This document shows, in pieces, positions 19,644-28,915 of a stretch of DNA of 64,000 bases (positions within the stretch are counted from its first letter, which is position 1; every line of letters starts with the position of its first letter). This stretch comes from CAZFZQ01 sp964522845 (GTDB taxonomy: Bacteria; Patescibacteriota; Patescibacteriia; GCA-002772895), in NCBI GenBank assembly GCA_964522845.1, contig CAZFZQ010000001.1, positions 5,415 through 69,414 of the forward strand. Direction: 5' to 3'. The notes beneath the pieces are model-generated. The model was not told the DNA's origin and searched no databases. It saw only the letters and a list, made by a program, of their open reading frames with translations. The position numbers and the translations under genes were made by a program.

Positions 19644-20645
19644 ATGCTGCAAGATATAAAACGCAATTATTATTTTAGTATTTTGGCAATGCGATTGCTT
19701 ATGTTTCGGCCATTTGTCCGCAGTTTTCCATATAGATTTTTTTTAAAGCGGAAAATGGCGCGAGATATGGCGTATATGAAAAACAATCCCCCCATTTGCT
19801 GCATTGAACTTACCAATGCTTGCAATGCTAATTGTAAAATTTGTGTTAGAAATTCAATGACGCGCGCCATTGGCTTAATGTCCGATGAATTATACAAAAA
19901 GATAATTGACGAGCTATCTTCTTGGCCCACGAGTTATAAAGAGATAGTTTTGGTTGGTTTTGGCGAAACCGCCTTGGATCCTAAATTGCCGGAAAAAGTC
20001 AAATATGCCAAAGAAAAAGGAATAAATAAGGTTCAAATGTTTTCCAATGGTTCTATGTTAAATCGCCCGCTGATTGATGCTCTAATATCCGCTGGTTTGG
20101 ACGAAATTATTTTTTCCATTGATAGTATCAATCCCAAGAAATACGAAGAGATTAGAAAATTGCATTTTAGCGCGGTACTGGAAAATCTTGAATATTTTAT
20201 TGAAAAAAGCCGTGGAACAGGAACTTCCGTTTTAATAAATTCCGTCGCCTACTCCAAGGATTCGTTTTATGACATTAAGGATATATATAAAAAATATAGC
20301 GGACGCGTAAAGGATGTGCTTTTTAGCATGGCCACCAATTGGGGGGGGCTGAAGGATGGCCTTGATTATTCATTATTTAATAATTCTGTTTATACCGGTA
20401 TTGGAAATCCACCCTGTCCGCATTTGTGGACTTTTTTGCCGATTCGCTGGAACGGCGACGTTTCTTTATGCTGCAATGATTTTGATTCAAAGGTATCAAT
20501 TGGAAATCTTAATACGGAAAAATTAATAGATGTGTGGAATGGGGAGCGACTCGGGAAGTTGCGAAAAATGCATCTTGAAGGAACGGATAATCTTATATCC
20601 GTTTGTAAGGATTGTAATTTTTATCGCAATTGGTGGATGAGATAA
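19644..20645 (+). CDS. Radical SAM protein with SPASM domain
   Basis: A basic and hydrophobic N-terminal stretch of about 50 residues precedes the cluster motif Cys60, Cys64, Cys67 (CNANCKIC). GFGETALDP replaces GGEP, and LDEIIFSIDS follows. SPASM-like cysteines occur in CPHLW, SLCCNDFD and CKDCNFYRNWW. The last motif resembles iron-sulphur oxidoreductases found in glycan clusters. It is the last of three SPASM genes within 4 kb. Confidence 0.8.
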   Translation: MLQDIKRNYYFSILAMRLLMFRPFVRSFPYRFFLKRKMARDMAYMKNNPPICCIELTNACNANCKICVRNSMTRAIGLMSDELYKKIIDELSSWPTSYKEIVLVGFGETALDPKLPEKVKYAKEKGINKVQMFSNGSMLNRPLIDALISAGLDEIIFSIDSINPKKYEEIRKLHFSAVLENLEYFIEKSRGTGTSVLINSVAYSKDSFYDIKDIYKKYSGRVKDVLFSMATNWGGLKDGLDYSLFNNSVYTGIGNPPCPHLWTFLPIRWNGDVSLCCNDFDSKVSIGNLNTEKLIDVWNGERLGKLRKMHLEGTDNLISVCKDCNFYRNWWMR

Positions 20646-20669
20646 TGCAAAAAAGTTATTGGTTTTTTT

Positions 20670-22634
20670 ATGGTTACCTTTGTTAGTTTAATATTTTTTT
20701 TCGGCATTATTTTCTTTTTTGGCTGGCAGTTGGCCATTTTTTTGCTTAAAGAAAATAGGATCTATGTTTTATTACCCTTTGCGGAATTGCTGGGTGTTTG
20801 CGGTTATGTTTTTTTGTTGAATGCTTTAGCTTATTTTATTGACATACGGATTTCTTTTTATTTGGTTTTGGGCTTGCTACTGGTTTTGGGATTATTATTT
20901 TTACTTTTAAATCGCGGCTGTCAACACTTAAATTTGGGTTTACCGAAAAAGCAATTTTTAGCAGTTGGTATAATCGCCGTAATTATAATGCTAAGTTCGG
21001 GTTTTGTGGCGTTGAGAGCCTTGGAATATGACGATGTGGCCGTAGGCCACATCAATTTAGCCCCAACAATCAGCGAGGGAAATTTTCCTGTTCGCAACGT
21101 TCTTGATCCATCAAACTTATTTGCATATCATTATGCTCCGGATTTATTTACCGCGGCAATTTTTAGAATAACTAATTTGTCCGTTGAATTTGGCTATGAT
21201 GTTCAGATGTTTATTTTTTCCGGCCTTATATTTTTGATGGGCTTCTTATTGATTTATGAATTTACGAACAGTTCTTTTTTGGGGATAGGAGCTTCTTTTT
21301 TAATGTTATTTGGTGGCGGGTTTACTTTTGTAAATTTTTTTAAAGGTTTTTTCGGCCTGTACCAAAAAATTATTTTACATCAACAAGCTTATGCGCCGTG
21401 GAAATTTTTAAGTTCAGCCATTAACGCCAATTTATTCAACCCCTTGATCGCCAATATTCATAATCACAGCGGAGCCATGGGCGTGCCCATGGTTTTGGGA
21501 ATAGTTTATTTATATTTTAAAGCAATAAAAAATGATCAATATTGGTTGAGAATTACTATTTTAAGCGGAGTTTTATTCGGTTTTTTAGCTTTAAGCATTG
21601 AAACATATTTTGCTGTTTTATTCGTCGTTTTTTTGATTTATCCATTCTTAATTTTTATATTTCGAAGAGATCGAAGCCAATTTAAAAAAAATATTAAGGT
21701 TTCCGCGATTACTTTATTGATTGGCGTTCCGATAGCTCTGATCCAAGGAGGGGTAATCACCGAATATATCCGGGGGGGTTTTATTTTGAAGTTATTTTCT
21801 TTAGGCGGAACTTCCTCATCAAACTTATTGAAAGAAATGACGGCGTTATCTTCCTTTGGTGCGTTTGATTTGTTTATGAATTTTGGATTTTTATTGTTGT
21901 TATTTCCTTTTGCCGTGTTTTATTTGAAAAGATACCATTATGAACTGTTATTTTTCATCTTGATTATTATAATTTCTTTTTCTGCGCCATTTTTGGTTCA
22001 ATATTCTTTTGCCGCGGCACTGAAAAGATTATTTTTTTTAACTTTGGCATTTTTAGGTCTAGTGGACGGGCTGTTTTTGGGTCGGTTGATTTTAAAATTT
22101 AAAGAAGAGAGGAGAATAAAAATGATGAAATTAATCGGAGTTGTTTTATTTTTTAGTGTCTTAAGCGGGTTGATTTGGCAAATTGCTTATATAGCATTTC
22201 CAATAGGGGACATCGGCAAAAATAAACCACTTTTAGGGCGCGCAACGCAAATGCCGGAAATTGAAAAACAAGCTGATCTATGGATAAAAAAGAATACATC
22301 CATAAAGGACATTTTTTTCGTTTATTATAAAAAATCAATTTTTAATTATTCTACGACGGAATTTTCCGCTCTTCATGGCCGTTTTGCGCCAATGGAAATT
22401 TTTAGAGGCGCGGAGAGCCAAACTCAAATGTATGTAGAGGCGCCTGAATACCATCAATCCGTAAAAGATTGCGACTCGGAGTTTTTTGGGTATCATAAGA
22501 TAAAATATATTTATATTACGCCTCAGTGGCCGGAAGGCTTGGAGGAAACTTGTAAGAAAAAACACATTCTTGAGTTGAGATATGAGTTAAAAAAAGGAAA
22601 TGACCTTAGAAGAATCTATGAAATTAAATCTTGA
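20670..22634 (+). CDS. Large polytopic membrane protein, GT-C-like candidate
   Basis: The 654 residues contain at least twelve hydrophobic segments and a soluble C-terminal tail of ~130 residues. The loop after the early helices holds LEYDDVAVGH and YHYAPDLF, which resembles acidic and aromatic motifs of GT-C enzymes, but I cannot name a family. The stop overlaps the next start by one base. Possible roles are an extracytoplasmic sugar transferase, a polymerase or a ligase for the glycan. Confidence 0.5.
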   Translation: MVTFVSLIFFFGIIFFFGWQLAIFLLKENRIYVLLPFAELLGVCGYVFLLNALAYFIDIRISFYLVLGLLLVLGLLFLLLNRGCQHLNLGLPKKQFLAVGIIAVIIMLSSGFVALRALEYDDVAVGHINLAPTISEGNFPVRNVLDPSNLFAYHYAPDLFTAAIFRITNLSVEFGYDVQMFIFSGLIFLMGFLLIYEFTNSSFLGIGASFLMLFGGGFTFVNFFKGFFGLYQKIILHQQAYAPWKFLSSAINANLFNPLIANIHNHSGAMGVPMVLGIVYLYFKAIKNDQYWLRITILSGVLFGFLALSIETYFAVLFVVFLIYPFLIFIFRRDRSQFKKNIKVSAITLLIGVPIALIQGGVITEYIRGGFILKLFSLGGTSSSNLLKEMTALSSFGAFDLFMNFGFLLLLFPFAVFYLKRYHYELLFFILIIIISFSAPFLVQYSFAAALKRLFFLTLAFLGLVDGLFLGRLILKFKEERRIKMMKLIGVVLFFSVLSGLIWQIAYIAFPIGDIGKNKPLLGRATQMPEIEKQADLWIKKNTSIKDIFFVYYKKSIFNYSTTEFSALHGRFAPMEIFRGAESQTQMYVEAPEYHQSVKDCDSEFFGYHKIKYIYITPQWPEGLEETCKKKHILELRYELKKGNDLRRIYEIKS

Positions 22635-23509
22635 TGAATAATTTTTTTATGAAAGGCGTTTTGAGAAATAAATTGATTTGTTTAAAATGCGGGGCTGTTT
22701 TATCGGATGATAATAAAAGAATTGTTTGTCCCCATTGTCAGACAGCGTATCAACGTCGTGGCGATGCTATAATATTATCTCCATTTAAAGAATCTTTTTT
22801 TCTCAATAAAGACAGTTCTAATGGTATTGTTGACAAACTTAAAAATTTTTTTAAAAAATTCCCCAGTTTATATAAAATTTTTTATTATTGTTTTGGATCT
22901 TTTTTAGTTGGAAAATCGATCAAATCTTTATTGAATAACATTCCGGAAGGAAATTTAATTTTAAATTTAGGGTCAGGCTTTAAAATAATTAGAAAAGATG
23001 TTATTAACGTGGATTCGTTCCCGTTCAAGGGTGTTGATGTGGTGGCGGACATAAAAAAAATACCATTTTTAGACGATTCCGTTGATTTTATAATTTGCGA
23101 CGCCGTCTTGGAGCATATTGACGAACCTGACGCGGTAATTAAGGAGATGTCAAGAGTTTTGAGGCCCGGCGGCTTAGTTTATGTAACAATACCATTTATT
23201 TTTGGGTTTCATAGCTGTCCGGAAGATTATTATCGTTGGACCGAAAGCGGTTTGAGAGCTAGAATGAAAGATTTTTGCAAAGCGGAAGTTGGCGTCTGCG
23301 TTGGTCCGAGCTCTGCAATGGTGTTTATACTTTCCGAATGGTTGGCAATTATTTTATCTTTCGGCATAAAGAGAATCTATGAATCATTGATAATATTATT
23401 TTTAATAGTTCTATCCCCGCTAAAATTATTAGATTTTTTTTATTATAAGTACCCGCCGTCCAAAAATATTGCCGCTGGATTTTATTTCATAGGTTATAAG
23501 CAAGATTAA
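22634..23509 (+). CDS. Methyltransferase with N-terminal zinc ribbon (Trm112-like)
   Basis: The ATG at 22634 overlaps the previous stop by one base. The first ~60 residues are a zinc-ribbon-like domain with two CxxC pairs (CLKCG, CPHCQ), similar to Trm112-like heads on SAM methyltransferases. The rest is a methyltransferase with LNLGSGFK, INVDSFP, VLEHIDEP and LRPGGLVYV. It is a paralogue of the gene at 11689, which lacks the zinc ribbon. The C-terminus is hydrophobic. The substrate is unknown. Confidence 0.78.
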   Translation: MNNFFMKGVLRNKLICLKCGAVLSDDNKRIVCPHCQTAYQRRGDAIILSPFKESFFLNKDSSNGIVDKLKNFFKKFPSLYKIFYYCFGSFLVGKSIKSLLNNIPEGNLILNLGSGFKIIRKDVINVDSFPFKGVDVVADIKKIPFLDDSVDFIICDAVLEHIDEPDAVIKEMSRVLRPGGLVYVTIPFIFGFHSCPEDYYRWTESGLRARMKDFCKAEVGVCVGPSSAMVFILSEWLAIILSFGIKRIYESLIILFLIVLSPLKLLDFFYYKYPPSKNIAAGFYFIGYKQD

Positions 23510-23519
23510 AATATATTTT

Positions 23520-24206
23520 ATGCAACAACGTCCAGCTGATTTTGAAAAATGGAACGAAGAGATGGCTATTAAATATAATCCTGACAATTATCATAATAGT
23601 AATAATTTTTTAATTCGATGGATTGAAAGAGCGAGGGCAAGGGCGATTATAAAATCGTTAGATGTTAAAGATGGTGATAAAGTTTTGGATTTGGGTTGCG
23701 GCGCGGGTAATATGTTGGCGCAGATTAACGGGGGCGAACTTTATGGAGTGGATATTTCGGATTTTCTTTTAAATATTGCGCAAAACAGAAATTATCAACG
23801 TCCAGTCGCTTTTATAAGGGGCGATGTTGAAAATTTACCATTGGAAATTTCGTGCAGAAAATATGATAAGATTTTTTGCAGCGAGGTTTTGGAGCATGTT
23901 TTGCATCCGGAAAAAGTAGTTGATGAAATTTTGAAAGTGAGCCATCAAGATACGGTGATAGTTTTTTCTGTGCCTAATGAGAAACTGATAAATAATATAA
24001 AATCCGTATTTTTAAAATTACGCGTATTTAATTTCTTTTTTCCAAAAATTTCTAAACACATGACGGACGAATGGCATTTGAGGGAAGCTGATAAGAAATT
24101 TTTAAATGGAATATCTGAAAATAAATTAGTTTGTCACAAAATTGAGGGCATTCCTTTTAGTTTTTTACCATTGCATTTTGTGGCTAAATATTTGGTCAAG
24201 AGATGA
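23520..24206 (+). CDS. Class I SAM-dependent methyltransferase
   Basis: Motif I is VLDLGCGAGNM at about residue 58. YGVDISDFLL, DVENLPLE and IFCSEVLEHVLHP follow, as in the UbiE/Methyltransf_11 group. At 228 residues it is a complete single-domain enzyme. It ends the AT-rich block of radical SAM and methyltransferase genes; a promoter for the flippase gene follows. The target is unknown, probably a glycan or carrier lipid. Confidence 0.8.
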   Translation: MQQRPADFEKWNEEMAIKYNPDNYHNSNNFLIRWIERARARAIIKSLDVKDGDKVLDLGCGAGNMLAQINGGELYGVDISDFLLNIAQNRNYQRPVAFIRGDVENLPLEISCRKYDKIFCSEVLEHVLHPEKVVDEILKVSHQDTVIVFSVPNEKLINNIKSVFLKLRVFNFFFPKISKHMTDEWHLREADKKFLNGISENKLVCHKIEGIPFSFLPLHFVAKYLVKR

Positions 24207-24217
24207 ACGCACTACGG

Positions 24218-24246
24218 TTGTTTTATGGCGCAATAAGTGGTACAAT
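24218..24246 (+). promoter_or_regulatory. Sigma70-type promoter upstream of flippase gene
   Basis: TTGTTT (24218-24223) and TACAAT (24241-24246) are 17 bases apart. Transcription would start near 24253, only about 11 bases before the ATG at 24264. Confidence 0.6.
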
Positions 24247-24263
24247 TAAACCCGCTATATATT

Positions 24264-25622
24264 ATGTCATTAGCCGGAAAAATCGGAAAAAATACGGGTA
24301 TAAAATACGCCCAATCGATCGCTAATATTATTTTTGGCGCGCTGGCAGGTTATGTTACCTTACGCTATCTGACTGTGCCGCAATTTGGCGCGTTCGCTCT
24401 GGCCTTATCGTTCGCCTGGGTGGTTTTACCGTGGATCGATTTGGGTATCAGCCAGGTTGTTGTCGCGGATGCGGCCGGATATTTCGGGCGGAAAGAAATG
24501 GATAAAGTGAAAAGGCTGTTCCGCGGCTTTACATTTTTAAAATTATTTTTTGGCGCCATTGTTGCCATAGCCGGTTTGATTTTTTCTTTTTTCTTGAAAT
24601 ATGACGCGCAATTTATTTTGCTTCTGCGGTTGTCCGCCATTTTTGTTTTTATTCAATGTGTGAGAAGCATCGTTATAACTGTTTTTGAAAGTTTCTCGCG
24701 ATTTTTTTATTCGGCAGTTTTGAACATCTTGGAATCGTTTTTCAAACTTGCCGCCATTTTTGTTTTTATTTTTTTGTTGAAAATGCAAGCCGAGGGCGTA
24801 ATTTTGTCTTATATTTTTTCCACGTTTTTGGCGATCGTATTTTCTCTGCCGTTTTTTATAAAAGTTATTTTACCGTTTAGAAAAATTATCACATCGCCCG
24901 AACCGATATTCAAAAAACTTATTTTTGAACATGGAAAATTTCAAGCCTTTTCCCAGCCGATAAAGGCTTTGTCGGACAATTTCCAACTGTGGTATATCGG
25001 CTGGTCTTTAAATACTTCGGCGGTGGGGTTATATCGTTTAGCTTCTCAGCTTTTTAATTATATTTCGCTTTTGCCCGCCGTTTCGGAATCAGTTTTAATG
25101 CCGATTTTTTCCGAAGAAATGGGATCACGGCCGGGAAAAACGGGTTTTATAGTTCAGCGAGTCAGTAAATATTTGTTCTGGCTGTCTGTACCGCTCACTC
25201 TCGGAGGTTTTTTTGCCGTGCCGCCGGTTTTGTATTTTCTTTTTGGAACAAAATATAATGCGGCCATGCCCGTTTTTTATATGATGCTCATTTCTTTGCC
25301 GGCTATCGCCCTGGGGACCAGTTTGCGTCCGGCATTTTTTGCGTTTAAAGATCAAAAAACAATTTTAAAGATTCATCTCTGGACGATTTTTGTTTCCTAT
25401 CCAATTGCCATACTCTGTTCTCTGCGATGGGGACTTCTTGGTTTTAGTGTTGTCGCGCCTGTTTCAGCCGCCAGTTCGCTTTTTTTCAGAATTTATTATT
25501 TGCGGAAAAGGATCAGCGGCCCGATTTTTACAGTAAAAAGTTTTTTTTCTTTTGACAGGTATGATAGCTTGCTGGCAAGAAGAATTTTTTTTGCCATAAA
25601 AAATAAGAAACTAATATCCTAA
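24264..25622 (+). CDS. Polysaccharide flippase (Wzx/MOP superfamily)
   Basis: I start at the ATG at 24264 because it follows the promoter by a short leader; a GTG at 24237 lies upstream of the likely transcription start. The 452-residue protein has about 12 to 14 membrane helices, beginning with GIKYAQSIANIIFGALAGY as in oligosaccharide flippases. Wzx proteins move undecaprenyl-diphosphate-linked oligosaccharide across the membrane. Its presence indicates that at least one glycan here is assembled in the cytoplasm and exported on a lipid carrier. Confidence 0.85.
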   Translation: MSLAGKIGKNTGIKYAQSIANIIFGALAGYVTLRYLTVPQFGAFALALSFAWVVLPWIDLGISQVVVADAAGYFGRKEMDKVKRLFRGFTFLKLFFGAIVAIAGLIFSFFLKYDAQFILLLRLSAIFVFIQCVRSIVITVFESFSRFFYSAVLNILESFFKLAAIFVFIFLLKMQAEGVILSYIFSTFLAIVFSLPFFIKVILPFRKIITSPEPIFKKLIFEHGKFQAFSQPIKALSDNFQLWYIGWSLNTSAVGLYRLASQLFNYISLLPAVSESVLMPIFSEEMGSRPGKTGFIVQRVSKYLFWLSVPLTLGGFFAVPPVLYFLFGTKYNAAMPVFYMMLISLPAIALGTSLRPAFFAFKDQKTILKIHLWTIFVSYPIAILCSLRWGLLGFSVVAPVSAASSLFFRIYYLRKRISGPIFTVKSFFSFDRYDSLLARRIFFAIKNKKLIS

Positions 25623-25623
25623 T

Positions 25624-26229
25624 ATGCAGACAACGTCTGAAGTAACACAATATTTATCAAAATATATAAGCGGGAGAACGCTTGATTTTGGCGCAGGCGG
25701 TGCCAAATATCGCGATATAATCAAGAGAAATGCAAACGAGTATATCGCTTTTGATATGATGCCGGGAAAAAATATTGATGTCGTGGGCGACGTAATGAGC
25801 GCGCCATTTGCTGCGGCTGAATTTGACACCGTTATTTCCACGCAAGTGCTGGAGCATGTGGAAAAGCCGTGGATAATGATCGGCGAAATAAGCCGTATCT
25901 TGAAATCCGGCGGGAAGTGCATTTTGACCGCGCCATTTTTACAGCCGTATCACAATGACCCTGGAGATTATTTTCGTTATACGAAAGATGGCATGGCGTC
26001 TCTTTTTAAAAATAGCGGATTTAAAATCGTGGAATGCGGCAGTTATGGGAAAATTTTTACCGTTTTGTCCGAATTTATTAAGTTTATTTATTTTGATCCT
26101 TATAAAAAACAGAAAAAAGGCGCGCCGCGCATTTTGGTTTTTTTGCTAAAAATGGCGAGATTTCTTGACAAGTATGCGAAAAATGATAAGATTTATTCCA
26201 ATGTATATATTGTGGCCGAGAAATTGTAA
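25624..26229 (+). CDS. SAM-dependent methyltransferase
   Basis: This 201-residue protein has a motif I variant (LDFGAGGAKY), an AFDMMPGKNIDVVGD acidic loop, TQVLEHVEKP and LKSGGKCILTAPF. It belongs to the same broad group as the paralogues at 11689 and 22634 but lacks their hydrophobic tail. It starts one base after the flippase stop. The substrate is unknown. Confidence 0.77.
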   Translation: MQTTSEVTQYLSKYISGRTLDFGAGGAKYRDIIKRNANEYIAFDMMPGKNIDVVGDVMSAPFAAAEFDTVISTQVLEHVEKPWIMIGEISRILKSGGKCILTAPFLQPYHNDPGDYFRYTKDGMASLFKNSGFKIVECGSYGKIFTVLSEFIKFIYFDPYKKQKKGAPRILVFLLKMARFLDKYAKNDKIYSNVYIVAEKL

Positions 26230-26232
26230 ATT

Positions 26233-27456
26233 ATGAAAATCGCCATTCTACAAGATGAAATGCCGTGGGATTCCGTTGGCGGGGCCGGCGTGGTTGCGCT
26301 TGATTTAGCTAAAGCATTGTGCCATCGCGGGCACGATGTTTTTGTTATTTGCGCCACGCACAGAGATGTGCCTGAATATGAAGAAAGAGGCGGCTTGAGA
26401 ATATACAATATTAAAAACAGGCCATTTGGTTTTTTAAGATATTATTTTTGCCTATATAATCCGCAGATCGTGCCAAAAATCCGTAAGATTTTTGAAAAAG
26501 AAAAACCGGATGTTGTTCATTGCCATAATTTGCATTCCGCCTTGTCGTACCATTCTTTGAAAATCGCCAAAAAAATCGCCAAAAAAATTTTTATTACCAC
26601 GCATGACGCAATGATGTTTAATTACGGAAAATTGGCCAGTGCAAGATATTTAAAAAATTTTGATTGTCGGGCGTCTTGGATTGATAACTTTAAAACAGCG
26701 GGGAAGCAATATAATCCGCTGCGCAATATTTTAATCAAACATTATTTAAAATATGCGGACAAAATTTTTGCAGTCAGCCACGCGCTCGCGGACGCTTTGA
26801 ATCAAAACGGAATTAAAAATATAGCCGTTGTTTATAATGGCGTGGACATAGGCTCCTTTCGTGCCGAAGAAGATGATGTTAAAAATTTTAAAAAACATCA
26901 TAACCTGGAGGGGAAAAAAATTATTTTTTTTGCGGCCAGAATCAGCCGGGAAAAAGGGCCGGAAACATTATTGCGGGCATTGCCTCATATCTTAAGACGG
27001 ATTCCTAATGCTGTTTTGCTTATCGCCGGCGACGGCAACGAATCGTATGTAAAAATTTTGAAAAATATTGCCGCCTCCGCCGGCTTGGAAAATGCCGTTT
27101 TGTTTTTAGGCAGAGTTCCTTATGAAGAAATAGACAAATTTTATTTTATTGCCGATGTCGCGGTGACGCCGTCAATTTATTTGGATCCGTTTAATTTGAC
27201 GAATATTGCGGCTATGGCCGCAAAAAAACCGGTCGTGGGCACCTGCTACGGCGGCACTCCGGAAATTGTTTTAGATGGAAAAACCGGTTTCATAATCAAT
27301 CCTTTTAATATAGAAATCATGGCTGAAAAAATTTCCAATTTGTTGGAAGATGAACAATTGTCCGAAGCGTTCGGTGCGGAAGGAAATAAAAGAGTAAAAG
27401 AAAAATTTTCTTTGGAAAAGCAGGTTGATGAAACCTTGCGATATTATAATGAATAG
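26233..27456 (+). CDS. GT4-family glycosyltransferase
   Basis: The N-terminal domain begins MKIAILQDEMPWDSVGGAG and carries VVHCHNLHS and TTHDAMM. The C-terminal donor domain has FFAARISREKGPE, LIAGDGNES and DPFNLTNIAAMAAKKP, where the usual EGFGL(V)xxEAMA motif is altered to DPFNLTNIAAMA. The 407-residue length is normal. It probably extends a lipid-linked glycan using a nucleotide sugar. It sits 3 bases after the methyltransferase and 3 before the next gene. Confidence 0.85.
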   Translation: MKIAILQDEMPWDSVGGAGVVALDLAKALCHRGHDVFVICATHRDVPEYEERGGLRIYNIKNRPFGFLRYYFCLYNPQIVPKIRKIFEKEKPDVVHCHNLHSALSYHSLKIAKKIAKKIFITTHDAMMFNYGKLASARYLKNFDCRASWIDNFKTAGKQYNPLRNILIKHYLKYADKIFAVSHALADALNQNGIKNIAVVYNGVDIGSFRAEEDDVKNFKKHHNLEGKKIIFFAARISREKGPETLLRALPHILRRIPNAVLLIAGDGNESYVKILKNIAASAGLENAVLFLGRVPYEEIDKFYFIADVAVTPSIYLDPFNLTNIAAMAAKKPVVGTCYGGTPEIVLDGKTGFIINPFNIEIMAEKISNLLEDEQLSEAFGAEGNKRVKEKFSLEKQVDETLRYYNE

Positions 27457-27459
27457 TTT

Positions 27460-28914
27460 ATGTCTGATGTAATTTTATTTTTTCCGAAAGTCAAAGAAGA
27501 TGGTTCATCGGCTTTTTTGCCGGCCAATCTTTTAATGGTGGCCGCGCCGCTCGTGGCAAAAGGGGTGTCTGTTAAAATTATCGATCAGCGCACGGATGAA
27601 AACTGGCGCGAGATATTATTGGAAGAATTGAAACGAGAGCCGCTTGTTGCCGGCTTCACGTCTCTTACGGGCAAGCAGTTGCTCTACGCGCTTGAGGCGA
27701 GCAAAATCGTCAGAGAAAACAGCCGGGCGAAAATTGTCTGGGGCGGCATTCACGCTTCTCTTTTACCGGAGCAGACGCTCGAGAACGGCTGCATTGATAT
27801 AGTGGTCGTGGGAGAGGGCGAGGAAACATTCAGCGAGCTTTACGGCCGGCTGAAAGACGGGCGTCCGTACGAAGATGTTTTGGGGTTGGCATATAGGAAA
27901 GACGGAAAAATTTTTGTAAATCCCCCAAGGAGTTTTATCAATTTGGATTCATTGCCGGAATTGCCGTATCATTTGATTAAAATGGAAAAGTATATCAGTT
28001 CAAAATCTTTCGCTTCCGGCCGGCCGGCAAAAAATATTTTTTTCTTTACCAGCCGCGGTTGTCCGCATCATTGCGGATTTTGTTACAACGAGGGCTTCAA
28101 CAAGAGGCGGTGGCGGGGGATGAGCGCGGAACGGACTTTCAAAGAAATTAAGCGGCTGTATGATGAGTATGGCGTTACGGCTTTCGATATAGAAGATGAT
28201 GAATTTTTTACTGATTTGGCGCGCGTAAAAAAGTTTTGCGGATTGGTTATCCAAAACAATTTGAAGATTGAAATTTTTACTTCCTGCCGCCTGAATTATT
28301 TAGACAGAATGGATGATGATTATTTGGAATTGATAAAAAAAGCCGGTTTCTTGATACTATCTTTTGGCGTGGAAACCGGATCGGAGAGAATGCTAAAATT
28401 TGTGGATAAGGATATCACAATAGAACAGGTTCTGCGCGGTGTTGCCCGCCTGCAAAAAGCCGGCATCGGTTCAAAATATTATTTTATGGTCGGTTTTCCC
28501 ACGGAGACGATAGAAGATATGTATGCGACAACGGATTTAATGCAAAAAATGAAACAAATTTCACCGGGCATCCGCATTCCGCAATGGCGCGTTTATGCGC
28601 CGTATGCCGGTACATTGCTTTACATCTTAAGCCAGGAACACGGTTTTGTGCCGCCGGTTTCCATTGCGGAGTGGTCAAAGTTTGAATACTCCGTTATCAA
28701 TACGCCGTGGATTACTCCAAAAATGCGGCGGATTGTGGAAAATGTTATTTTTCTGTTAAAATATTTGGAGGTAGACAAGAGTGATGGACCAGCATGGCTG
28801 ACCAAGCTTTACAGTAAAACAATCAATTGGCGATGGAAGCGGCATTGGCTCGGTTTTGTGCCGGAGAAAAAAATAATTGAAAAAATTTTATCATTAAAAT
28901 ACGGAGGAAGATAA
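27460..28914 (+). CDS. B12-binding radical SAM protein
   Basis: The N-terminal cobalamin-binding-like domain includes IVWGGIHASLLPE and VVVGEGEETF. The radical SAM core has Cys201, Cys205 and Cys208 (CPHHCGFC), DIEDDEFF, FGVETGSERM and YFMVGFPTET. The 484-residue protein is the best-conserved of the four B12 radical SAM proteins here. It may methylate a sugar or lipid of the glycan. Its coding sequence is richer in GC than the block before 24 kb. Confidence 0.85.
   Translation: MSDVILFFPKVKEDGSSAFLPANLLMVAAPLVAKGVSVKIIDQRTDENWREILLEELKREPLVAGFTSLTGKQLLYALEASKIVRENSRAKIVWGGIHASLLPEQTLENGCIDIVVVGEGEETFSELYGRLKDGRPYEDVLGLAYRKDGKIFVNPPRSFINLDSLPELPYHLIKMEKYISSKSFASGRPAKNIFFFTSRGCPHHCGFCYNEGFNKRRWRGMSAERTFKEIKRLYDEYGVTAFDIEDDEFFTDLARVKKFCGLVIQNNLKIEIFTSCRLNYLDRMDDDYLELIKKAGFLILSFGVETGSERMLKFVDKDITIEQVLRGVARLQKAGIGSKYYFMVGFPTETIEDMYATTDLMQKMKQISPGIRIPQWRVYAPYAGTLLYILSQEHGFVPPVSIAEWSKFEYSVINTPWITPKMRRIVENVIFLLKYLEVDKSDGPAWLTKLYSKTINWRWKRHWLGFVPEKKIIEKILSLKYGGR
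28901..28910 (+). promoter_or_regulatory. Strong ribosome binding site for the UDP-sugar dehydrogenase
   Basis: ACGGAGGAAG lies 5 bases before the ATG at 28916, within the end of the preceding gene. Clear Shine-Dalgarno sites are rare in this window, so it fixes the start well. Confidence 0.7.
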
Positions 28915-28915
28915 T

